Below, piece by piece: positions 13,094 to 23,460 of a DNA stretch of 64,000 bases. The stretch's first letter is position 1; every line of letters starts with the position of its first letter. The DNA is taken from assembly GCF_025602895.1 (NCBI RefSeq), contig NW_026516271.1:62001-126000 (forward strand), written 5' to 3'. The notes beneath the pieces are model-generated. The model was not told the origin of the DNA. It did not search any database and saw only the letters and a program-made list of their open reading frames with translations. Origin of the DNA: Polychytrium aggregatum (taxonomy: Eukaryota; Chytridiomycota; Chytridiomycetes; Polychytriales). The translations under genes were made by a program, and so were the position numbers.

Positions 13094-13637
13094 GAAACGG
13101 GACACCTCACGCGGATGGTTACGTGTGGTGATTTGAGTGATGTTAGTCAATCTGGCGGAATGACGTCGATCGACGATCGCGCTGTTGCGATGGACTCGGC
13201 CGATGGTCTTGGAGGTTTGGACTGACTCCATGATATGATCCGACAGCGGCGATGATTTAACTTGCATGATATGATCCGACTGCGGCGATGATTTAACTCG
13301 CATGATATGATCCGACAGCGACGTGCTTGCATCTCTGCCTTTCCAACACTGTACACTTTACACATGAGCAACGGGACACTGCCCATTCCATGAACATGTA
13401 GTATGTGATGAGCTTGCGTCAAGCAGAGCCATAGGAAATAGAACAGATCACTTTGGCAGCCTCCGAGTGAAGACCACCGGTCGCTCTCCGGTCTCCACAA
13501 TTGACATGCACACTGGACTCGGAGTGCCAGTGGCGAATGGTGCTCTTGGACACACTGGCGAATGGTCATGGTCAGCGCGCGATGTATTGGGTAACAAACC
13601 ATTTGATCAAAAACCAATAACCAAAGTGTCCCGTTTC
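13094..13637. mobile_element. 544-bp non-autonomous inverted-repeat element, copy A
   Basis: The element is bounded by a perfect 12-base terminal inverted repeat, GAAACGGGACAC at 13094 and GTGTCCCGTTTC ending at 13637. Inside, at about 13229-13318, is a 36-base unit (starting ATGATATGATCCGAC) repeated between two and three times. An internal ACGGGACACT at about 13370 echoes the terminal motif. A second copy lies in the opposite orientation at 20908-21424. I find one base difference where I compared them. The minus strand is open for 163 codons within the element, but the translation has no recognisable domain, so the element is probably non-coding. It carries no transposase. Confidence 0.8.
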
Positions 13638-13939
13638 TTCCAGGAACGCCTGTGACTAGCGACACCCGGCTTCCATCGTCTCAGCGAATTAATGGTTCAT
13701 GGAGCATGTCAGTTATGCATGTATGACGGTGAATTGCAAATCGATGAAAGCGAGCAAGCATCGGAAATGCCGTCTGGAGTCGGAGCCGGTGGATATGCCT
13801 CACAGGCCGCCGCCTCTCCGTCCAGCACCCCCGGCTCAAACCCCAGAGCGACTTTCCCAGGGCCCAGCGCGCTTTCTCGCTTGCATCTGCTTGCATCTGC
13901 TTGGGCCGGCTCCACGACGCTGCCGACGATTCCGCTCCA

Positions 13940-16900
13940 ATGTCGGCCAGCCGCCTCAATCGCCTCCGCTCATTTGGCCTCAATATCCCCGGCGATCCCG
14001 ATCCCGGCACCTTCAGCGAGGACCCCAGCGACGACAGCATGTCGCCTTTCACCAGCCGACTCAGCATCTCGTCGCTTCGTGACGAGATTCGAGCAGGCCC
14101 CTCTCGCAGCCCGGCGTCAAGACAGAGGCTTGCCACCCAGCCGAATATGGCTTCGCCAAGCATACCAACCCAGTTTGACTATCTGTACGGGTTTGTCGAT
14201 CTTATCCCAGTCGGAGATCTTGGCGGCGGGATGGCTTCCGAACTCGACTCCAGCCTCGGGGCGAGAATGGGCTTCGCAGTCAAGGAATCGAGGCGGCTTC
14301 ATTGGCATGCGACTCATCACACAGATCGAGCTGCCCCGGGCAAGGGACGAGCTGCCACGGGCTATTTAAGCTGATGTGATCTCATCTATTCTGCTCTGTT
14401 CTGCTCTGATTTGATCTGATCTGATCTGATCTGGCTGTCGGCCATTTGTGTCATCCGCAACAGCATCCAGTGTATCATCTGCTTTGAAGCGCTTGCCGAC
14501 CCGGTGATGTGTCCATCGTGCGGAAAGGCCGGATGTGAAAGCTGCATGCAGGTGAGAGCACATCGCAGATGCTATTATCGCTTATTTTTATTTTCGGGCC
14601 ATGGCTTGCCTCCCGGGCAGGTGGGGAGGGAGGGCATCCAGGACGATGCGACTTTGCAGCGGCAGCTCCCCTCCCTCCCAGGAATCCCCAGAGGCAATCG
14701 GACAGTGCGGCGGTTTCCGTCCGCCATCGTCAGTATAAGCATGCGCCAGCTATCGATTGTTGCTCATGTGCTCACCATGGTCTCCAGAAATGGCTCCAGC
14801 GGGGCCGCTCGCAGTGTCCGCACTGTCGCAAGGCCCTGACGGCCAGCAGCCTCATCCCGTGTCGATTCATCAGAGACTTTGTGCAGGTACTGCATGCTCC
14901 CTGCAATAGCGACAAGCCGCCAAGCCGATCGCACCGTTCATAACGCTGAGGCATGGGCGACAGAGAGGGCGACGCCGTGGCATGTTTCCTATTAATCCCG
15001 AACCCGCATGTGCGTCCCCCTTCGCTTGTCTTCCTTCCAGGAGCTGCAAGTGTATGTCGCCAAGAGCCAGGAGCAGAGTGCGGGCACCTGCAGAATCCAT
15101 TCCCAGCCCTTCCAATACTACTGCATCGACTGTCTCGACACACTTTGCGCCGACTGCGCCATCTTTGGATCAGGCGTAAGTTCAGTCAAGCGAGAGAGGG
15201 GAGACATTCGCATTCAGTGGAGCAACGGCCTGGTGGTGCCGATAGCTGGTGCCGACAATACGTCGCTCGTCTCGCCATATAGCGACCATGAAGCGACAGT
15301 GTAGAGACAGACGTGCACTCAATCGTGCAGATCAGTATTCTTTTGAGCTCGATGTGCTCAGACCTATCATTAATGCGGTGCATTAATATCGCGCACTGAC
15401 ATCGCGCCCTTCACCCTCATAGCATAAGGGCCACCGATTCGAAAAGCTCGAGACTGTCTTTCAGTCGCAGAAGCAGCTCATCGACAACAAGCGGCATGAG
15501 CTCGAGGCCCGACTTGACGGCTTCAGTGAGCTTTTGTCATCAGCTGATGAGAAGGTCGCATCAGTCCATGCCGTAAAGCGCGAGGCAAGTGTACTCGGCC
15601 GCGATATACCGCTCGCTCGATGCCGTCAACTTTGTTGACGACACACACTATCCCGGCCATCTCGGTGAGCTGCTTCGTTTTTCGGGGAGGGGATGTTTAT
15701 CCTTCTTCTATCCTGCCACTAGATCCTGGGCCAGTACCAGACAGTGCTGAACGACGCAATAATGAGACTCGAACGGGCCGCGGCTCAGCAAATTGAGATG
15801 ATTTCAGGTACGGCTGGCGGACATGGCTTGGCGCCGGCCCTCTTCAACATTCAGCGTGTCTCTGTCCAGTCCAGCACTGCGGACGCTATTGACTCGATTT
15901 GTCCTTTGTCGGCCAATCTCACGCCGTCCCTCGTTTGATGGCTTCCGACACCAATACTATCGCAGACTACAAGAGAGACGTCCTCTCCGAGTCTGAACTG
16001 ATCAAGACAACGCTGGAGAAGGTGCGGGAGCATGTCGAGCAAACCACCCAGGCCGAGGTGATCATCAACTCGGCCAAAATCATCGAGTTGATGGACAAGG
16101 TATGGGCGGAGTGGTGCTCCGGCCTGCTCGGATGCTGCTTGAGATCGATACTCTGTTGCGCCGAGGTGGAAGACAGGTTTACCAAGATCTGGCCCATCGT
16201 GCGCATGATGTCTGTCTGAGCGCCGAGTCGGGCACAAAATGAAGTCCGCCATTACGCGAGTCATTATCTAACTCTACCATCGCTCTGTCTCTGCTTCAGC
16301 AACACCGAATTCGCCCTGCCGAGTTTCGACCGCTGCATGTGGAATCGCTCCAAAACGAGTTTGTCCCGGACTACATTGGATCCACGTTCCGCATCCACAA
16401 CTTCAGTACGGCCCGCGCGTCGTCTGATCCACTCTACTCGCCGCCCTTCTTGGCAGCCGGTCTGCTCTGGCGCCTCAAGGTCTATTGCGGTGGTATGGAT
16501 CACCGCACAACCTGTCCCGACCGCGGCGGCGTGTCTGTCACTTTGACCAGATTGGCTCGTTATGCTTTGGAATGCGTGCCGCGATCGGCTTACCACAGCG
16601 TGCAACTGCCTTTCGTCGATATGCGCAGGAAACGGCCAGTCAAGCGGCAACTTCATGTCGGTGTTCATTGAGCTCGTCAAGGGTACTAGCAAAACGGCGA
16701 CCTATCAATATCGTATTGAACTGGCAAGTTTTCCGGACTCCTTCCTGCTGCTGCCACAGACCCAGTCGGTCATGCCCATGCCACTGCAGATACTTTTGGG
16801 TGTCGATTTGTTTCACATTTGATTGCGCTTGATCGCCGCACTCGCGCAGAGGCCCGCTGTACCATTCGCCGACCACCACGCTCGGCCACACAAACGCTTG

Positions 16901-18965
16901 TTTTAACTTAAGATTGCCGCATCTTGGCTGCTACTTCACGATCCAGATCAAGCTTGTGCCCACCATCACCGGCCATAACTTTACTCGCGAGTTCAGCTCT
17001 CAGTTCGATGTGGGCGAGTGTTGGGGCTACAACCGCTTTTACCGACTCGAGACGCTTGAGCAGCGCGGCTATAGAGATCCTGTCGAGGATTGTATCGAAT
17101 TCAAGTACTATATCCGCGCACCGACATACCAGCAACAGTCTCACGACCTTCTCAGGTGGGCCAGCTTGTCAGCGTGGCATCTTGCGTCCAGCAGAGCCAC
17201 TGAGCCGATGGAATCGGCTGATCACCCATGCTAATTATTTCTCGCACGAACAATCTGGCATCGTATCGACAGGTTCTGTGTCGGGCTCGAACAGGAGAGA
17301 TATCCTCCACCACCGCAACATGCGCAGACATCCGTGCCTGTCCTAAATACCTCCCCTGAAGCGCATCCCGTTGTCAACGGCGATGTATCTGGGCTTTTCC
17401 CGATCAATGACCAAGCACAAACAGTCGGCCCACACCCACAGCAGGGCTCTGAGGCAGTGGAGACAAACTTGCCGTCCGCAGTGACCGTCGCCTCTGGAGC
17501 CGTGACCAATGAGCCAGTCCAAGTCAGTGCGGTCGAGGTGTCGGCACCGGCCTCTGATGTGGCTCCTCAAGCGTCATCAAGCACCACGTGCGTCCAGGGG
17601 CAGCCGAATGCAGCTGCACCAGGACTTAATCCAGTTTCGTTTGATTCCTACCGGCTTCCTATGGACTGGTGCGGCTCCAGTGCGGCGGGATCGCCATCCA
17701 GCTCGATTTCATGTCCAACCAGCCCCGATCTGATCCTAGACGACGTGATTTCTCTCCCCCACGCGGGCACTATCAGCCCCGAGCAAACCTACAAGACCCT
17801 CAAGGAGCGTGAGAGCATCCTACTCGCTGCTCGAGAGCCTGCGGGGTTGCAGTGGCGCTGCCAAGTCCCTCTCACCAAGGTGATTCCTCCGGTTGAAAGC
17901 CCGCTGAGGACACACGAGCCTCAAGAGCAGAGCTCCACATGCATCGAAGCAATGATCGCTGAGCTCGTGGATACTACAAGCGACGAAGAGCAGCCCACCG
18001 CCAGCACATCTGGCCTGGGTCTGAGAGCAAATACCTCCATGTCGTTGCGGCCGGAAGCCAAGATCGATGATCTTCGGAACGGCATGTGGCTCATTGAGGT
18101 AAGCTTGCTGATACCTGATTCAACCACGGAGGGGGGGACACGAGCGGGACAGAGTCGATTCGTCGTTGTCGATCGAGTGTCTCGTCTGGCTCATCTGACA
18201 GCAAGTTCTGGTTGGATGCTTACCCCCAGCATACCCTGGCTGGCCATCCCTCCCCCAAGTCGTATGTCGGCAGCATATCCAGAGAGGTCGATGAGTTCAC
18301 AGACTTTGTCGATGCACAGATGAAGGATTGGGACGAACCCTATGGGACACATCTGTCTCCGAGTCTCCGGACCAGCCTGCCGGGACCTTCGAAGCGTGTT
18401 TGGGAACCGAGTTGCGCAAGTGGCTCGGCCATCCTGGATACTGCGTTTAGCCCGACATCGAGAGGCAGCAAGGTAAGCGGATCAATGGGCGTCGGTTTGC
18501 TCGGGTGCGAAGATGGCAAGCGATGTGCGAGGATGTCAGTCGCGGGTGGAAATTGGGGATGTGTGCAGTGCGGATGTTCCCTTCAATGCCCTCATGACAA
18601 CATCGATATACCGGCTTCAGAGCCATCGGACCCGATCGTTGCTCAGCAAGATGCCTCTGCCGGCCCAAGCAGCCGAGGCCGCCCCTGGAGCATCTCCGCG
18701 AACTCCGCGGCAAACAAGCAGAATATCTGAGCCACCTCGCCGGATGCTGGACCATGCAACAGACCCCCATGCTGACCGCGCCGGGATGCCTGGGGGCCTG
18801 CAAACCGCGGGCGAAACCAGCGCAACGACAGCGCAACTGCGAAAGCGCATCGTGTCGGATCCTCAGCTGGACCAGGACGACGGTTCCGGCTCTGACCAGT
18901 ATGCGGTCGCCAGATCGTTCAGCGACAACCCCTTGCCAAAGCGATTGGACACCAAAGACCTGTGA
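13940..18965 (+). CDS. TRIM37: TRIM37-like E3 ubiquitin ligase (RING, B-box, coiled coil, MATH)
   Basis: Predicted E3 ubiquitin ligase. The start chosen is the ATG at 13940 (MSASRLNRLRSFGLNIPG). A Ser-rich N-terminal tail precedes a RING finger split by an intron (IICFEALADPVMCPSCGK near 14470, then CPHCRKAL near 14825). A B-box follows at 15090-15175 (CRIHSQPFQYYCIDCLDTLC), then a coiled coil from about 15425 to 16100. A MATH domain runs from about 16365 to 17155. It contains FRIHNFSTAR, a YSPPF strand, FSSQFDVGECWGYNRFYRL and a final RAPTYQQQSHD strand. The order and wording closely match animal TRIM37. The C-terminal third (17334-18965) is long, low in complexity and rich in Ser, Pro and Gln. 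Several exon borders, including the join between the N-terminal tail and the RING, are inferred. Family assignment is strong. Confidence 0.85.
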
Positions 18966-19698
18966 TTCGACCGCAAGTCCGGAGCACGACTGATACGGGC
19001 ATTCCGTCTGTGGTGCAGTCGACGCCCTGATGGCAGAGTCGGCTGGATGCAGCTCGGCAAAGGCATGTGGATGCGTTTCGGATGTAGCTCTTGAAGGAAA
19101 TGACTGCGGTTGGTTGCTGATCTCAAGCCCTCGGCTGGCGCTATCTTGAGCACATGGAGCCCATGCCAACGAGCGGTGGTGGATTTGCATCTCGCTTCAC
19201 ATAATATAGGAGGCGCGAATTAACACATAGTCATGACAGGCGAGAATACGGCCGATTGAAAGCCGATAACCATCGTGTAGCGTCACGGAACAACAGGCTC
19301 GACAGCTGAAAGCGTGCGTATGGTCACCATTAATCAAGGACGTGTACATGAGTGTATTCGGACCCAGAAACATGAACGCGGCCTTGATCTCAATTGCCGA
19401 ATGCCACCTCTGCTAGGTTTCCAAGCGGATTGCACGTCTGAAGCACGTAGCTTTGCAAGTGCTATCGCTCCGACAGCAATGCAGTCTTTGACGTCGCAAC
19501 AGTGATGGTCGCCGACGTGGCCAATTAGCCGAGGCTGCGAAGGTGTTGGGCAAGGAGAATGCACGGATGTCGCACATGTTTCCCCGGTGGAAGCGCTTGC
19601 GACAGACCTGCAGAAGGCTTGCAGCGTCCGAGGAGACTCTACCTGACACCGGCAGCAGCCTCCTCCCACCGTTTCGTCGTCGTCGTCGACTCTGGGCC
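18966..19698. other. Intergenic region between convergent genes
   Basis: About 730 bases between the 3' ends of the TRIM37-like (+) and Sel1-repeat (-) genes. I see no gene, RNA or repeat; the open frames are short and of random composition. Confidence 0.55.
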
Positions 19699-20547
19699 TC
19701 AGTTGTACTTGTCCTTCCAGATCCACTGCATCTGCACCATGTGCGCTCCCTGGGTCTGCGCCATCCGGAACCACTTGGCGGCCATCTTCTTGCTTTGCTT
19801 GACCCCGTCTCCGGCCAGGTAGCATTCGCCCAGGGCCATCTGGGCATCGACGTCGCCGAGCTGGGCAGCGACAGTCAAATAGTAGGCTGCCGTCCGTGCC
19901 GATTTCCGCACGCCCCAGCCCTGCTTGAAGCACATGGCCATTTCGTAAATAGGCAGGGTCAGCTCCTCTCTGGCGATGGCGGTCGACGTCGAGCCGTTGA
20001 AGTTGCTGCTGCTGCTGCTGTTGGCACCGGTACCACCGAAGGTGTTCTTGGGAGCCGAGGCGATTCGGGGTGGAGGGGTGATGGGCTCGTGGCGAGAGGC
20101 CGGCAAGACCGCAGTCGGAGCCGAGCCGCTGTTGGACCGAGTAGGTCGCCGACTCAGGGTAGTTTGGACTCCATGGACAAGGTTGTCGACGGCCGAGCCG
20201 GCGGCCTTCTCCAGCAGCTTGAAGGCGAGCGCCTCGTTCTTTTCGATGCCCCAGCCGTGCCGCAGCGACATGGCATACAGGAACAGGCCAATGGGGTGTC
20301 CCTGGCTCGCCGAGTAGGAGAAGAAATATGTGGCAATGTCGAGGCGGTTGTTTTCATGGTGGTAGATGGCCACGGCCAAGGGGTCGGTCGGGTTGATCTC
20401 GGGCGGCAGCGTCGGCAGGGTGTAGAGGGAGGCTGGCCGCGGCAGGATCTCGGGCAGCGGGATGTCTTGAGCGGCAGCAGCAATGTCGGCGAAATCGGTC
20501 GCCGGATCGTCGCCCAAGTCGGGCTTGGAGGAGGAGAAGAGGCCCAT
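19699..20547 (-). CDS. Sel1-repeat protein of the fungal Nif1/Dsf2 family
   Basis: Single-exon gene of 282 residues if translation starts at MGLFSSSKPDL. The frame stays open upstream to 20730, but the extra part looks like 5' UTR. Sel1-like (TPR-related) repeats are visible. The first is YFFSYSASQGHPIGLFLYAM followed by SLRHGWGIEKNEALAFKLLEKAA. Then come CFKQGWGVRKSARTAAYYL, AAQLGDVDAQMALGECYLAG and DGVKQSKKMAAKWFRMA. The pattern and the WIWKDKYN end match the fungal group that includes fission yeast Nif1 (a mitosis inhibitor acting on Nim1) and budding yeast Dsf2. It probably works as a scaffold; a cell-cycle role here is inferred from family only. A Ser/Asn-rich linker separates the repeats. 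Confidence 0.8.
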   Translation of the reverse strand: MGLFSSSKPDLGDDPATDFADIAAAAQDIPLPEILPRPASLYTLPTLPPEINPTDPLAVAIYHHENNRLDIATYFFSYSASQGHPIGLFLYAMSLRHGWGIEKNEALAFKLLEKAAGSAVDNLVHGVQTTLSRRPTRSNSGSAPTAVLPASRHEPITPPPRIASAPKNTFGGTGANSSSSSNFNGSTSTAIAREELTLPIYEMAMCFKQGWGVRKSARTAAYYLTVAAQLGDVDAQMALGECYLAGDGVKQSKKMAAKWFRMAQTQGAHMVQMQWIWKDKYN

Positions 20548-20816
20548 GGTGTCCTCTTGGAGGTGTGGGGGGGGGGAGGGGTCGAGGGCGGGAGCCGATG
20601 GGCAGGAGCGAAAGAGCAGGACGAAGGGGTGCTCGCTGGGCCGAGGCGTTGCTGGCACGAGGGGAGAGGGTTTGTGATGGCGGGGGACTTGGCGGGGCTG
20701 GGTTGCAACAAGGCCGCCCAGGCAGGACAAGCGGGACCGACGACTGGGACTGGCTCGGTCGGCCGAGCACGGACGACGGACGCTGATTGCTGCTACGGCT
20801 GCTCGGGCCGTTCCGG

Positions 20817-20893
20817 GTTGTTAACGAAGTGGTCAAGGAAGGTGTCGCGCGTTGTTACGGGTTGTTAAAGTAGTTAAGGAAGGTGTTACCGCG
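20817..20893. repeat. Two imperfect ~44-base tandem units
   Basis: Two adjacent copies of a unit beginning GTTGTTAA and containing AAGGAAGGTGT. They directly abut the truncated end of element copy B and the 5' side of the Sel1-repeat gene. Confidence 0.6.
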
Positions 20894-20907
20894 GTGCATT
20901 ACAGGGG

Positions 20908-21424
20908 TTGATCAAATGGTTTGTTACCCAATACATCGCGCGCTGGCCATGACCATTCGCCAGTGTGTCCAAGAGCACCATTCGCCACTGGCACTCCGAG
21001 TCCAGTGTGCATGTCAATTGTGGAGACCGGAGAGCGACCGGTGGTCTTCACTCGGAGGCTGCCAAAGTGATCTGTTCTATTTCCTATGGCTCTGCTTGAC
21101 GCAAGCTCATCACATACTACATGTTCATGGAATGGGCAGTGTCCCGTTGCTCATGTGTAAAGTGTACAGTGTTGGAAAGGCAGAGATGCAAGCACGTCGC
21201 TGTCGGATCATATCATGCGAGTTAAATCATCGCCGCAGTCGGATCATATCATGCAAGTTAAATCATCGCCGCTGTCGGATCATATCATGGAGTCAGTCCA
21301 AACCTCCAAGACCATCGGCCGAGTCCATCGCAACAGCGCGATCGTCGATCGACGTCATTCCGCCAGATTGACTAACATCACTCAAATCACCACACGTAAC
21401 CATCCGCGTGAGGTGTCCCGTTTC
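20908..21424. mobile_element. Non-autonomous element, copy B (truncated at one end)
   Basis: Reverse-oriented copy of the element at 13094-13637. It is collinear with copy A without visible indels but lacks the outermost 27 bases at its left side, including that terminal repeat. The right terminus GTGTCCCGTTTC (ending 21424) is intact. It ends 188 bases before the chitosanase start codon, so it probably sits in that gene's promoter. Confidence 0.8.
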
Positions 21425-21612
21425 AATATGTAAGTTTCCATGGCGCCTCGCCTCCCCCCCCCACCATCCCACCTCGCTGCCAGGCCTGCCTCTTTCCCGG
21501 CCCATCCTCACCCATCCAGCGATCCCTCTTCTTGCCTCCCTCCTTGGCATCTTCCTTGGCTTCCTCCTTGACTTCTTCCCGGCCTCCGTCGCATCTGCCT
21601 GTCCATCCCACC

Positions 21613-22788
21613 ATGTACCAGGTGCTGCTCTTCGCGCTGCTGGCCTTCTGCTCCGTCTCTCGCGGCTTCGCCCGCCATTCCAGCTCTGGCACCGTCACCC
21701 CTTCCCCGACTCTGCCCGCTCCCTCGCCGTCCTCGACATGTCCTCCTCCAGCGCCTCCTCCAAGCGGCGTGCAGTGTCTCTCGCCATATCCCGGCTCGCC
21801 TCTTGACTGCGGCTGGCTCAACTTCATCAACTGCAACGAAACAACCACCCCCTCGTCCAACAAACGGTTTCCACCCAAGCACTGCCACGGCAAAGTCCCA
21901 GAGCCCTGGCCCACCGTCGGTCCTCTCAGCTTTCCCAGCGACCTCGACACCGGCTATGGCCACAAAATGACGCCTCTCCAGATCTACTCGATCCTCAGCC
22001 TCGTCTGGGTAGCAGAGAATGGCCCCGGACCCTTTACAGGTGTCGTTCCCTGGTACAATGCCTACGGGTATATCCAGAACATCGGCGACGGTCGCGGCTA
22101 CACCACCAACATCGTCGGCTTCTGCTCCGGCACCGGCGACCTCCCAGTCTTCCTCAATAAGCTGCGCCGACTGGAGCCATGCAACCCACTCGTGCAGTAC
22201 CTACCTGATGTTCGCGCCCTCTCCGCTGCCAACTCGCCCGAGCTCACAGGCCTGGAGGGCTTCGCTGCCAAGGTTGTTGAGCAGGCCGGTGGCCCGTCCG
22301 GCAGCGGACCGATCAACCCCAACTACATCAAGGCCACCTGGAACACTCTTAGTGACAAGTCCTCGGACTCGGGCTACTGGGGCCGAGCCATGGACGCATC
22401 GAGAAAGTACCACCTCGGCCTCCCCATCAGCAAGGGTCAGCTCTACGACATTGTCCTCAACTCGGGCAACCTCTCGATCCTGAAAAACGTCAGCGCCGTC
22501 GTCAAGCCCCCGACCAAGAAACAGTCCGGTGGTGACCAGGAGCTGCGTTTCCTCGCCGAACTGCAGAACCAGTGGCTGAAGGTCATCACTACCTCAATGA
22601 GCCTGGACGATGGGCAGCCCGACCGAGCGCTCATGTGGCAGCACCTCGCCTTCCCGAACACCACCAACGTCGGCACCGACGGCCAGCCCGGTGCCAACAA
22701 CACCGTGCCCAACCTTGACCTTTCCCTGCCTCTGACGGTTCGATGCTACAGCGCCAACTACAACATTCAGGCGCCATCCTCGGACTAA
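21613..22788 (+). CDS. Secreted GH46-type chitosanase
   Basis: Intronless gene for 391 residues. The start at 21613 (CCACCATGTACC context) gives a clean signal peptide (MYQVLLFALLAFCSVSRGFA); an in-frame ATG at 21532 would add 27 Ser-rich residues. A Pro/Ser linker precedes the catalytic domain. GH46 hallmarks are the general acid glutamate in SLVWVAENGPGPF and the nucleophile-activating aspartate in IGDGRGYTTNIVGFCSGTGD. The expected long helix (KVVEQAGGPSGSGPINPNY) and C-terminal helical bundle follow. Such enzymes hydrolyse beta-1,4 bonds in chitosan. In a chitosan-containing fungus it could remodel its own wall or digest that of others. GH46 is mostly bacterial. The absence of introns in an intron-rich neighbourhood fits transfer, though it does not prove it. 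Confidence 0.85.
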   Translation: MYQVLLFALLAFCSVSRGFARHSSSGTVTPSPTLPAPSPSSTCPPPAPPPSGVQCLSPYPGSPLDCGWLNFINCNETTTPSSNKRFPPKHCHGKVPEPWPTVGPLSFPSDLDTGYGHKMTPLQIYSILSLVWVAENGPGPFTGVVPWYNAYGYIQNIGDGRGYTTNIVGFCSGTGDLPVFLNKLRRLEPCNPLVQYLPDVRALSAANSPELTGLEGFAAKVVEQAGGPSGSGPINPNYIKATWNTLSDKSSDSGYWGRAMDASRKYHLGLPISKGQLYDIVLNSGNLSILKNVSAVVKPPTKKQSGGDQELRFLAELQNQWLKVITTSMSLDDGQPDRALMWQHLAFPNTTNVGTDGQPGANNTVPNLDLSLPLTVRCYSANYNIQAPSSD

Positions 22789-23460
22789 ACTGTCGTTATC
22801 CAGGGTGGTGCGCGAAACACATTTCCTTCGCAGCCATTGAGCAGTACTACTATTGGGCAGTGCTCAGCAACCGCTTCAAAGTCGGTAGCACAGCTATGAG
22901 ATCTTGTGATGTATTGACTGCAACCACTGAACATCGGTATTGGAGAGTTCCGCTGATTTCGAACAGCCCAAGATGAGCTGGATGTGTGGCAATACAGTTC
23001 CCACACTATGAATGGGATGCCATTGCTACCACTGCCATATGAACCCAGGTCGACACAGGCACTCTAAGAACTGTTCGCTCTGCTTTGTCCCGGGTCGAGC
23101 GCAGATTTATTCACTCACTCGGATGCAGCTGCCAACATGTGTAGAATCACCAAAGCCTCAGGCCTCGCTGACACCGGCGCTGGCAAAAGTGGCCATGTCC
23201 GAGGCCATGTGGGCAGCAGCACGGAGCAAAGGGAAAGCGACGGCCGCACCAGTACTGGAGAGATTCAAAAGAGCGTAATCAGAAACCGACCGGATTAGAC
23301 GAGATCGCATCGCATCAAGTTAGATCGAGTGGGTATGGGCAACGAAACAGGCCAGGGTGATCAAGCCCTTGATTTCACACCCACACTATGCGCGGAGCAA
23401 GCTTGCTATCGGCTCTCTGGCTCCCTCCCTCTCCAGCAACTCTCGCCCATCGCCCATTCC
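22789..23460. other. Intergenic region between convergent chitosanase and CobT genes
   Basis: About 670 bases between two 3' ends. No coding region, RNA gene or repeat could be supported. Confidence 0.55.

Noticed and set aside
13147-13665. Minus-strand open frame of 172 codons covering the 544-bp element, with a nearly identical twin at 20883-21371
   Set aside because: The conservation is explained by recent duplication of the DNA. The translation has no domain, and its repeats come from the 36-base DNA repeat, so I do not call a protein.
19543-20868. Plus-strand open frame of 441 codons
   Set aside because: It is antisense to the Sel1-repeat gene and owes its length to that gene's codon bias.
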